Shown: piece after piece, positions 43,832 to 52,139 of the stretch
Layout: each line of letters begins with the position of its first letter
How positions within the stretch are numbered: the stretch's first letter is position 1
NCBI GenBank assembly: GCA_963832355.1
Contig: CAWHTX010000022.1
Span: 1-64,000, forward strand
DNA length: 64,000 bases
From: DATFVA01 sp963832355
GTDB taxonomy: Bacteria; Bacteroidota; Ignavibacteria; Ignavibacteriales; Ignavibacteriaceae
Direction: 5' to 3'
Notes under the pieces: model-generated
The model's database searches: none
What the model was told of the DNA's origin: nothing
The model's input: only the letters and a program-made list of their open reading frames with translations
Translations under genes and position numbers: made by a program

Positions 43832-44437
43832 ATGTTTACGGGGCTGGTAGAAGAAAAAGGAACATTGATAAATAAAATTAAAACCGGAGATGGTTTCCGG
43901 CTTGTAATTAAGGCTCAAAAGGTACTTGAGGATACACAGATCGGCAGCAGTGTCAGCGTTAACGGATGCTGTCTTACTGTTGTAGAAAAGAAGAATGATT
44001 CGGTTGCTATGGATACTATAGAAGAAACTTTGAAGAAAACGAATCTTGGCGAATTAAATATCGGCGACCACGTCAACCTTGAACGGCCGCTGAAAGCTGA
44101 TGCAAGACTTGGGGGACATTTCGTACTCGGACATGTCGATACAAAGGGTGAAGTTGTGGAAATAAACGAATTGTCTGCCAGTCATTTTATGAAGATCCGT
44201 TTCCCTGAAGAATTTAAGCAGTATCTGATCTATGTTGGATCTGTTTCCATCGACGGGGTTAGTATGACTGTAGCAGAACTTAAGGATAATGTTTTTGGTG
44301 TCGGGATCATTCCTCATACCTGGGAGGAAACAGTATTTTCCACAAGAAAACCCGGCAGCACCGTCAATCTTGAATTCGATGTCCTCGGGAAATATGTTGA
44401 AAGAATAATGGAGAATAAGGAACCGTTAAATATTTAA
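43832..44437 (+). CDS. ribE: riboflavin synthase alpha subunit
   Basis: 201 residues with the two-fold repeated barrel: MFTGLVEEKGTL...VSVNGCCLTVV, then RLGGHFVLGHVDTKGEVVEI and VSIDGVSMTVAEL. Both lumazine-binding repeats are complete. It dismutates two lumazines to riboflavin. No ribBA or ribH is in view. The stop overlaps the next start (TAATG). Confidence 0.96.
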   Translation: MFTGLVEEKGTLINKIKTGDGFRLVIKAQKVLEDTQIGSSVSVNGCCLTVVEKKNDSVAMDTIEETLKKTNLGELNIGDHVNLERPLKADARLGGHFVLGHVDTKGEVVEINELSASHFMKIRFPEEFKQYLIYVGSVSIDGVSMTVAELKDNVFGVGIIPHTWEETVFSTRKPGSTVNLEFDVLGKYVERIMENKEPLNI

Positions 44438-45801
44438 TGAACCGGACAGAACAAAAATTTCTTAAGTTTATTGATGAAAAGGAACTGATTAATATCGGTG
44501 ATAAGATACTCACAGCGTTCAGCGGGGGGCCTGATTCGGTTTTTCTTCTCTTTCTTCTCCATAAGTTTCAGAAAAGACTGGGCGTCGAAATCTCTGCTGT
44601 GCATATAAATCATAGTCTGAGGGGAACCGCTGCAGCTGAAGATGAAAAATTCTGCAGGGAGTTTTGTTCAGAGAGAAACATTGAGTTTACTGCAGTAAAG
44701 AAAAACGTAAGATCATTTGCTGTAAAAAACGGGTATTCCCTGGAGGAAGCCGGAAGGATCACCAGGTACAGGGAATTCGAAAAGTTTCTGAGAAAGAAAA
44801 AACTGGATAAGATCGCTACGGCCCATAATGCAGGTGATAATACTGAAACGGTTCTGCTGAATGTAATAAAGGGTACGGGACTCGATGGTATTTCCGGGAT
44901 CCCCGCCAGAAGAGATAATATTATTAGACCTGTCCTTTGCTGTACTAAAGATGAAATATTAGCCTACCTGGAGTCAAACAAAATCCCGTATTGTATTGAT
45001 AAATCAAATGAGGGATCGGATTTCGACAGAAATTTCCTTCGTAACAGGGTTCTTCCGCTTATCCGTGAGAAACTGAACCCCTCAATCGATAACGCTTTGC
45101 TGATCTCTTCGGAGAATTTCGGAAATATTAAAGACTACATTCTGGCTAATGAGATCAAAATATTCGAAAATATAGAAAGAGACTCATCTGGTAACCTTCT
45201 TATACCAGTGGCGGATCTCAGGAAAGCTGACAGGACACTGAAAGGGATGCTGCTGAAGAATATTCTAAGCAGAGAGCTGGGGATCCAGGTTTATTCCTAT
45301 GATATTAAAAAAGTGCTGTCGCTCGAATCAGCACAAACCGGAAAAAAAATTGAACTTTCGGGAGGAATTCTCGTGTTCAGGGAAAGAGAACACCTTAAAT
45401 TTATTTCAGGTGCCGCGTCTCAGGATAATTTTGAAGCTGAAATCCGGGTAGGGCAAACTAAAAAAATTCCCGGCGGAAAGCTGATTATAAAAATTTGTGA
45501 TAAAGGTTCCCTTGTTTATTCAAATAATAAAAATAAAGAGTATATTTCAGCAGATTCGGTAAGTAATGAATTTACAATAAGAAGATGGAAAGAGGGCGAT
45601 TCCTTTCATCCTCTTGGTCTAAAAGGAACGAAAAAAATATCTGATTTTCTCAATGAGCAGAAAGTTGAGTCCTCCGGCAAAAAAGATCATCTAATACTGT
45701 TGAACAGGAATAAAATTGTCTGGGTTATAGGACTCAGGATTGACGACAGGTTTAAGATAACTTCTTCTACACAAAAAATACTGGAATTATGCCTGAACTG
45801 A
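44437..45801 (+). CDS. tilS: tRNA(Ile)-lysidine synthase
   Basis: 454 residues. PP-loop AFSGGPDSVF, with SGGPDS at 29-34. Then HINHSLRG, TAHNAGDNTETVLLNV and RDRNFLRNRVLPL-like tRNA contacts (FDRNFLRNRVLP). C-terminal TilS domain with FTIRRWKEGDSFHPLGLKG. It modifies C34 of the CAT-anticodon tRNA-Ile2 so it reads AUA. The start overlaps the ribE stop by one base and the end overlaps hpt by 13. Confidence 0.96.
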   Translation: MNRTEQKFLKFIDEKELINIGDKILTAFSGGPDSVFLLFLLHKFQKRLGVEISAVHINHSLRGTAAAEDEKFCREFCSERNIEFTAVKKNVRSFAVKNGYSLEEAGRITRYREFEKFLRKKKLDKIATAHNAGDNTETVLLNVIKGTGLDGISGIPARRDNIIRPVLCCTKDEILAYLESNKIPYCIDKSNEGSDFDRNFLRNRVLPLIREKLNPSIDNALLISSENFGNIKDYILANEIKIFENIERDSSGNLLIPVADLRKADRTLKGMLLKNILSRELGIQVYSYDIKKVLSLESAQTGKKIELSGGILVFREREHLKFISGAASQDNFEAEIRVGQTKKIPGGKLIIKICDKGSLVYSNNKNKEYISADSVSNEFTIRRWKEGDSFHPLGLKGTKKISDFLNEQKVESSGKKDHLILLNRNKIVWVIGLRIDDRFKITSSTQKILELCLN

Positions 45802-46355
45802 AGAATGACAAATTGTTAATTGAAAATGATGTTTTTGTCCCTTTTATTGAAGAAAAAAAACTTCAGGAAAGGATAAAAGAACTAGGTGAGGAAATCTCAC
45901 GGGATTACCAGGGAAAAACACCCATTTTTATCGGGGTTCTGAACGGTGCATTCCTCTTTCTTTCGGACCTGGTGAAAAATGTTACCATCGACTGTGAAAT
46001 AGATTTCTTCAAACTTTCCAGTTATGGTGATGCGAAAATTTCGTCGGGAAAAGTTACCCTCATTAAGGAACTTAATTGTGATGTAAATGGTAGAGATATT
46101 ATAATTGTAGAGGACATTGTCGATTCAGGACTGTCTATCAAATTTATTGAGGAACATATAGGACATTTTACCCCTGCAAGTATGAGAGTAGCCTCTCTCC
46201 TTGTTAAACCGAAAAGCCTTAAATATAATGTGAAAATTGATTATATTGGCTTTGATATTCCAAGTGAATTCGTTATAGGCTACGGATTGGATTACGCTCA
46301 GAGATACAGAAACCTGAGATCAATTTATATTCTTGAGAATGATAAAACAGACTAG
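45789..46355 (+). CDS. hpt: hypoxanthine phosphoribosyltransferase
   Basis: 188 residues. PRPP-binding loop IIIVEDIVDSGLS (about 100-112) with its acidic pair. PIFIGVLNGAFLFLSDLV and C-terminal VDYIGFDIPSEFVIGYGLDYAQRYRNL-like purine site (FVIGYGLDYAQRYRN). It salvages hypoxanthine/guanine to IMP/GMP. It lies between tilS and ftsH, a conserved order in many bacteria, with a 13-base overlap with tilS. Confidence 0.96.
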   Translation: MPELKNDKLLIENDVFVPFIEEKKLQERIKELGEEISRDYQGKTPIFIGVLNGAFLFLSDLVKNVTIDCEIDFFKLSSYGDAKISSGKVTLIKELNCDVNGRDIIIVEDIVDSGLSIKFIEEHIGHFTPASMRVASLLVKPKSLKYNVKIDYIGFDIPSEFVIGYGLDYAQRYRNLRSIYILENDKTD

Positions 46356-46382
46356 ATTTTTTATAAAACAAATAAATGGAAA

Positions 46383-48431
46383 ATGGCAGATAATAAAAAT
46401 AACAGACCACTTCAAAAACCAAAAGGTAATGGTCCCAATAAACCGGACGACAACTTTGACTGGTCAAAGGTAATAAGGTTAGTTTTTGGATGGGGTGCGG
46501 TAATAGTCGCGGCTGTCATAGTGATGCAGGTATTTAAGACCGGCACGCAGAACTATGTAACTATAACTTACAATCAGTATGAACAGCTGATGGACCAGGG
46601 AAAAATTCATACAGCTACAATTACCAAGCAGGATGTAAATGACTACTATTTCAAAGCTGAGTTAACCTCAGAACAAAGCCTGCGGGTGAATGATCGTACT
46701 GAGAAAGTTAAATATATATCGGTTTACCTGCCGGAACCTGTTATAAAGGAACAGGAAGCAGTATGGAAGGCGAAAAATATAGACTATTCATTCGATAAAG
46801 ATTCGAATGAATGGCTAAATGTACTACTCGGATTTCTCCCCTGGATAATCATTATAGCCGTCTGGATTATAATAATGAGAAGAATGCAGGGTGGCAGCGG
46901 CGGTACGCGCGGCATATTCTCGTTCGGAAAGAGTAAAGCGAAGCTGATTACACAGTCGGGACAAAGAATCACCTTCCGTGATGTCGCAGGTGCCGATGAG
47001 GCGAAGCTTGAACTGCACGAAATAATAGAATTTTTGAAAGAACCCACCAAGTTTCAGAAACTTGGCGGAAAGATACCGAGAGGAGTGCTTTTATTAGGAC
47101 CTCCCGGAACCGGTAAAACTCTTCTTGCAAGAGCCGTAGCAGGAGAAGCCGGTGTTCCTTTCTTCTCGATAAGCGGTGCCGATTTCGTTGAGATGTTTGT
47201 TGGTGTCGGTGCAAGTCGTGTGAGAGATCTTTTTGAACAGGGAAAGAAGAATGCCCCATGTATTATATTCATCGATGAGATTGATGCCGTAGGAAGACAC
47301 AGAGGCGCAGGACTCGGCGGCGGACACGATGAAAGGGAGCAGACTCTTAACCAGCTCCTCGTTGAGATGGATGGATTTGAACAGAACAGCGGTGTAATAA
47401 TAATAGCCGCTACAAACAGACCCGATGTACTCGATCCGGCTCTGATGAGACCCGGAAGGTTCGACCGCCAGGTTGTGGTTGACCGTCCCGATGTGAAGGG
47501 TAGGGAAGGCATTCTTAAAGTACATACCAGGAATATCCCTCTTGATAACAATGTTAAACTTGATGTGCTCGCAAAAGGAACTCCCGGTTTAGCAGGTGCT
47601 GAACTCGCCAATCTTGTAAATGAAGCTGCACTTCTCGCAGCCAGGAAAAACAAGAAGAACGTTGAGATGATAGATTTTGAGGAAGCCAAGGATAAAGTAA
47701 TGATGGGAATGGAAAGGAAGAGCCTCATCATCTCTGAAGAAGAAAAGAAAACCACTGCTTATCATGAAATAGGACACGTACTTGTCGCGCGGATGCTTCC
47801 GGATGCCGACCCTGTACACAAGGTTACTATAATACCGCGGGGCAGGGCTTTAGGTGTTACAAGCTATCTCCCGATCGATGAAAAGCACACTTACTCCCGG
47901 GAATATCTTGAAGCAATCATAACCTATGCGCTTGGCGGCAGGGCTGCTGAAAAGATTATTTTCAATCATTTCACGACAGGTGCGGGTAATGACATTGAGA
48001 AAGCTACAGGAATTGCACGCAAGATGGTCTGCGAGTGGGGAATGAGCGATAAACTCGGTCCTCTAAGCTACGGGGCAAAGAGAGAAGAGATTTTCCTTGG
48101 ACGTGAAATTCAGAGTCACAGAGATTACAGTGAAAGAACTGCAATAGAGATCGATGAGGAAGTAAGAAGGTTCGTAAATGAGGCTATGGTCCGTGCTGAA
48201 AAGATCCTGACGGATAATATAGACCTGCTGCACAAACTTTCCCAGGAACTCCTTGAGCGGGAGATCCTCGATTCGCACGAAATAGATGCAATAATAAGAG
48301 GCGAAACTCTTCCGCCTATTAAGAAGAACGGAAGTTCGGAAACAGCCCCGGAGGTTATTCCGGAACATGTTAAAAAACTGATGGAGCAAAGAAAACCGAA
48401 AGAATCTTCCCCAAAAGATGACTCCAATTGA
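46383..48431 (+). CDS. ftsH: ATP-dependent zinc metalloprotease FtsH
   Basis: 682 residues. Two membrane helices (about 30-50 and 150-170). AAA domain with Walker A GPPGTGKT at 239-246, Walker B FIDEIDAVGRHRG and the second region of homology PDVLDPALMRPGRFDRQ. Peptidase zinc site H461-E462-x-x-H465 in AYHEIGHVLV, with the third ligand Asp in the GAGNDIEKATGIARKM region. It removes misassembled membrane proteins and short-lived regulators. C-terminus overlaps the next gene by 14 bases. Confidence 0.98.
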   Translation: MADNKNNRPLQKPKGNGPNKPDDNFDWSKVIRLVFGWGAVIVAAVIVMQVFKTGTQNYVTITYNQYEQLMDQGKIHTATITKQDVNDYYFKAELTSEQSLRVNDRTEKVKYISVYLPEPVIKEQEAVWKAKNIDYSFDKDSNEWLNVLLGFLPWIIIIAVWIIIMRRMQGGSGGTRGIFSFGKSKAKLITQSGQRITFRDVAGADEAKLELHEIIEFLKEPTKFQKLGGKIPRGVLLLGPPGTGKTLLARAVAGEAGVPFFSISGADFVEMFVGVGASRVRDLFEQGKKNAPCIIFIDEIDAVGRHRGAGLGGGHDEREQTLNQLLVEMDGFEQNSGVIIIAATNRPDVLDPALMRPGRFDRQVVVDRPDVKGREGILKVHTRNIPLDNNVKLDVLAKGTPGLAGAELANLVNEAALLAARKNKKNVEMIDFEEAKDKVMMGMERKSLIISEEEKKTTAYHEIGHVLVARMLPDADPVHKVTIIPRGRALGVTSYLPIDEKHTYSREYLEAIITYALGGRAAEKIIFNHFTTGAGNDIEKATGIARKMVCEWGMSDKLGPLSYGAKREEIFLGREIQSHRDYSERTAIEIDEEVRRFVNEAMVRAEKILTDNIDLLHKLSQELLEREILDSHEIDAIIRGETLPPIKKNGSSETAPEVIPEHVKKLMEQRKPKESSPKDDSN

Positions 48432-49086
48432 TAACGGAACAATTCATTACAGAGATGAATTAGTCAGAAAACTGATTCATCTCTTTTCTCTTTCTATCCC
48501 TATAATTTATTATTTTATTTCCCGAAGTGAGGGAATTCTGATTCTCAGCATTCTTACCGGTGCGGCTCTGATCCTGGATCTGTCGAGGTATGTCTCACCA
48601 TCGGTTGGAAAGGTGTTTTATAAGATCTTCGGATTCCTTTTGAGAAAGCACGAAATTGACTCGAGCAAGAAGAACCTGAACGGAGCGACATATGTATTTA
48701 TCTCAGCTTTAATCTGCGTTATCCTGTTCCCGAAAGTGCTTTTTATTACAGCATTTACGATTCTCATAATAAGCGATACGATGGCTGCCCTTATAGGGAG
48801 GAAATTCGGGAAACACAAGTTCCTTTCCAAGAGTCTCGAGGGAACTTTGGCATTTTTTATAAGTGCAAGTATTGTCGTTTTTTTTACTCCGAAAATGGAA
48901 AATCTGCCCGCCGAGTATATAATCGGACTTATTGCCGCGGCGGTAGGAGCAATCGTAGAAAATATCTCATTCGGATTTGCTGATGATAACCTGGCAATTC
49001 CGATTTCAATAGGATTTACAATGTGGCTTTTATATATGGCAATTCTGCCGGAACTGCAAATAGTACTGCCAATACTACCGAGGTAG
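48418..49086 (+). CDS. diacylglycerol/polyprenol kinase family membrane protein
   Basis: 222 residues with about seven membrane helices. The signature of the SEC59/DGK1-type CTP-dependent lipid kinase family is present: LVRKLIHLFSL at the start, then SDTMAALIGRKFGKHKFLSKSLEGTLAFF, and VGAIVENISFG...DDNLAIPI. These enzymes phosphorylate dolichol, polyprenol or phytol, and in bacteria may serve lipid-carrier recycling. The exact lipid is unknown. Overlaps the ftsH end, so translationally coupled. Confidence 0.88.
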   Translation: MTPIDNGTIHYRDELVRKLIHLFSLSIPIIYYFISRSEGILILSILTGAALILDLSRYVSPSVGKVFYKIFGFLLRKHEIDSSKKNLNGATYVFISALICVILFPKVLFITAFTILIISDTMAALIGRKFGKHKFLSKSLEGTLAFFISASIVVFFTPKMENLPAEYIIGLIAAAVGAIVENISFGFADDNLAIPISIGFTMWLLYMAILPELQIVLPILPR

Positions 49087-49089
49087 AGG

Positions 49090-50193
49090 ATGAAAAAATT
49101 TTTAATAACTGTAATCGCATTAGCATCAGCTTTTTACTTTCTTGCCTGTGAGACTTCGAATAAGCCTGCCCAGGGACTGGAAGACGAAATCTACGTGGTG
49201 GCCGATTCCACAGAATATGCCGAACTCTCGCCTGCGCTTGATTCCGCATTCCAGAAGATCATTTATACTCCCCAGCCTGAAAAGCTGTTTACATTGATAA
49301 GGATCTCCCCCAACCAGCTTGAAAGATACCGTCATAAGAAAAATTTGCTGATTGTAGCCCCTTTAAATTCCGGTTCTCTAACCTCACAGTTTATTCATGC
49401 ATCTGTGGATTCTGCCGCAATAGAGCAGATCAGAGAAAAGAAAGATTTTATAATTAAGAAAGAAAATTTGTGGGCCAGGAATCAGCTCGTAATGATCCTG
49501 ACAGCCCCAACTATTCAGGATCTCGAATTCAATATTCTGAACAATAAAGATAATCTTCTGTACGCTTTCCAGAAGGTGTCTGATAAGAGACTGGAGCAGA
49601 GTCTTTATAATGCCAAATATGAACAAAAGCCACTGGAAGGAAAGCTGCTGAAAGAATACGGCTGGCTGATTTATGTGCAGGCCGATTTCAAACTTGCTCT
49701 GGATGTTCCCCAGGATAATTTTGTATGGCTCCGGAGATCTCCCGGCAGCGATATGGAACGCTGGGTGTTTATTCACTGGATAGATAATGCTTCTCCAGCT
49801 TATCTCACCGAGGATTCGGTAAGGGCGATCAGGAACAGGATGACTAAGAAATTTTATCGGACTACAGATGACAGTGCCTACGTGGTGATTGCGTCGGATT
49901 ATTATATGTCGAGTGAAGTTAATTTCCATGGAAAATATGCCATATTCACGCAGGGACTCTGGGAACTGAATATTAAAGGAATGGGAGGTCCTTTTATCAA
50001 CTACACATTTTTTGATGAGAAGACCAACAGACTTTATATGCTCGACGGATCAATTTATGCTCCAAAATATTACAAGAGGAACCTCATACAGCAGATGGAC
50101 GTCCTACTGCAGTCATTTATGACCGGTTCGGAAGTTAGCAAAGAAAAGAAGCAGGAACTTCTTAAAGCGGCAGAAGATTACAAAAAAGAGTAA
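49090..50193 (+). CDS. DUF4837 family lipoprotein
   Basis: 367 residues. Lipoprotein signal MKKFLITVIALASAFYFLAC with Cys20. The body matches DUF4837, a Bacteroidota-associated family: IYVVADSTEYAELSPALDSAF near the start, then NLWARNQLVMILTAP, VWLRRSPGSDMERWVFIHW and NYTFFDEKTNRLYMLDG. Two related alpha/beta halves are likely. Function unknown. It is three bases after the polyprenol-kinase-like gene and closes the ftsH cluster, convergent with the DUF2723 gene. Confidence 0.88.
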   Translation: MKKFLITVIALASAFYFLACETSNKPAQGLEDEIYVVADSTEYAELSPALDSAFQKIIYTPQPEKLFTLIRISPNQLERYRHKKNLLIVAPLNSGSLTSQFIHASVDSAAIEQIREKKDFIIKKENLWARNQLVMILTAPTIQDLEFNILNNKDNLLYAFQKVSDKRLEQSLYNAKYEQKPLEGKLLKEYGWLIYVQADFKLALDVPQDNFVWLRRSPGSDMERWVFIHWIDNASPAYLTEDSVRAIRNRMTKKFYRTTDDSAYVVIASDYYMSSEVNFHGKYAIFTQGLWELNIKGMGGPFINYTFFDEKTNRLYMLDGSIYAPKYYKRNLIQQMDVLLQSFMTGSEVSKEKKQELLKAAEDYKKE

Positions 50194-50199
50194 TTTCTT

Positions 50200-52137
50200 C
50201 TATAAGTTCCGCAGACTTGAAGGAATAATGTATTTTGGGAATTCCGACCTGATTTTATCCACGTAAATCCTTGCTCTCTCCGGTTTGTTAAAGCGGAGCT
50301 CATATAAAGCCCGTGAGGCAAGCACCGAACCCGCAAGATTCTGGATCATATCTGTGTAACGATTGCTGTCTTCCGGAAACCTGAAATGAAAATCAGGATC
50401 AGCTGCCGGGACGTATCCATTCGTTTTAACTACTTTATAAAGAAGAACATCGGGCACATAGGTATATCCTTCAGGTAGTTTGAATTGTCCGTTTCTCAAT
50501 TCATTCTCGGCGATTTCAGGCGGAAAGTAAAAACTCCTCTTATCAATGTTTGATGCAACCAGGTCGGTCATAAGCTTGCGGTAAAGTGATTCAAGAAGAT
50601 TTGAATTATAATCTTCATCTCTTTCAAACGGCACCAGTGCATTCTTAAACAATTTAATGTCTGTTTTTAACCCTGTCAGTACATCCGGGTGATCGGTTTC
50701 CAGCTGATTAAAATACCAGGACCTTCTCAGTAGTTCCTTGTCGATTATTGCCGCATCTTTTCTGAATCCTTCAACATACTGGAAATAGTAAGACGGTGAT
50801 ACCAGGTAATCCCAGAGATAGCTGAATATAATAGAATTCTTATCTGTACTGGAAATAACAGCCTTTGTGTAATCCTCAAAGATATATGTATCGCTCTGAT
50901 TTACATTCCTGAAATTAATGAAGAATTCTCCGGCCGCTAATAAAATTATCAGTCCTGCCGCCGCTGCAGTTTTATATTTTTCCTGACTTACGATCTCATA
51001 AATCTTAACAATTCCGAAAACTGCAAAATATGCCAGCATTATGTAAGCCAGCAGGAAGTACGAATCAATATCATTGATATCATAATTAATTGAATAGGCA
51101 ACAGTAAAAACAAAGGTAACCAGCAGAAACCAGGCTAATTTCCTCACTCTTAACATAGTGACGAATAGTCCTATCAGACTCAGTATCAGGGTAAATGTAA
51201 ATTCTGAAGGAAGATTGTTCACGAAATAGGCAAGTTGTTTTTCAGCAGCCTCAGTGGAAGAGAACAGCCACACCTGGTACTGCCTACCGCTGATATGACG
51301 CATTATCCTTTCGAAGTCTACCGGGTTTCCCCAGTTAATGGCAGGATTCATTGAAGCCCTGATGGGGAGATAGCTGTAAAAAACCACCAGCAGAAGGAAA
51401 AACACAAGCAGCATCATTGCCAGTTGCTTAAGACTGGCGGTATTCGACTTCTCCCTGGAAAAATATAGATATGCAATTCCCGGCAGAATAAGAAGTGTGG
51501 TCATATGGTTGCTGAATCCCAGGGCGAGTACTATAGCGAGGATGATCCAGGGATTCTTCAGTGAAAAGATCTTCTTATCTCCTTCGTAAGTATATGCTTT
51601 AAGAAGCGTAAGTATGATTAAACTGATCAGAAAAATATGCAATGAGTATACTTCAACAGAGGTACTCTGAAACCAGAACGTTTTACTTAATCCCAGCAGG
51701 ATTCCTCCGCCGGCTGAAGCAATGTATTTTATTGAGTCGGGCAGAATTGCAGATTTTTCCTTTGGCCGGTTTTTCTCTTTACCTTTTGTCTTACCTGCTT
51801 TTTTACTGCCGCGTTTTTTAATGACATGGAATTTATCGGGGTTATCGAGTATGAATTTGGATGTATAGGCAAATAGTCCTGCTCCCAAACTGCACCACAA
51901 AGCGGCTAGAATATTAAGCTGAAAAGCTGTGGTAAATGGTAAAGGCACTTTCGAAAAGAGGAATCCTATCATAGTGAAAAGGGGATATCCTGTGGGGTGA
52001 GCTATTCCTAACAAAGCCTGAACTGCTGTCAGCTCACCGGAGTCAATCTGTATGATTGTCGGGGCGATGGTTACCATATATAGGATAAAAACCAGGACCG
52101 AAGTAAGTAATGCGTAATATTTCTTTAGGAATATCAT
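50200..52137 (-). CDS. DUF2723 membrane protein, glycosyltransferase-like
   Basis: 645 residues with about 11-12 membrane helices. The N-terminal pattern is DUF2723: YMVTIAPTIIQIDSGELTAVQALLGIAHPTGYPLFTMIG. The Asp in the first periplasmic loop (IDSGEL) recalls the catalytic acidic residue of PMT/GT-C glycosyltransferases. A Lys-rich cytosolic loop (KKRGSKKAGKTKGK) follows. Soluble C-terminal tail of about 200 residues. It probably transfers a lipid-linked sugar at the membrane. Two bases after glnE on the same strand. Confidence 0.9.
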   Translation of the reverse strand: MIFLKKYYALLTSVLVFILYMVTIAPTIIQIDSGELTAVQALLGIAHPTGYPLFTMIGFLFSKVPLPFTTAFQLNILAALWCSLGAGLFAYTSKFILDNPDKFHVIKKRGSKKAGKTKGKEKNRPKEKSAILPDSIKYIASAGGGILLGLSKTFWFQSTSVEVYSLHIFLISLIILTLLKAYTYEGDKKIFSLKNPWIILAIVLALGFSNHMTTLLILPGIAYLYFSREKSNTASLKQLAMMLLVFFLLLVVFYSYLPIRASMNPAINWGNPVDFERIMRHISGRQYQVWLFSSTEAAEKQLAYFVNNLPSEFTFTLILSLIGLFVTMLRVRKLAWFLLVTFVFTVAYSINYDINDIDSYFLLAYIMLAYFAVFGIVKIYEIVSQEKYKTAAAAGLIILLAAGEFFINFRNVNQSDTYIFEDYTKAVISSTDKNSIIFSYLWDYLVSPSYYFQYVEGFRKDAAIIDKELLRRSWYFNQLETDHPDVLTGLKTDIKLFKNALVPFERDEDYNSNLLESLYRKLMTDLVASNIDKRSFYFPPEIAENELRNGQFKLPEGYTYVPDVLLYKVVKTNGYVPAADPDFHFRFPEDSNRYTDMIQNLAGSVLASRALYELRFNKPERARIYVDKIRSEFPKYIIPSSLRNL

Positions 52138-52139
52138 TA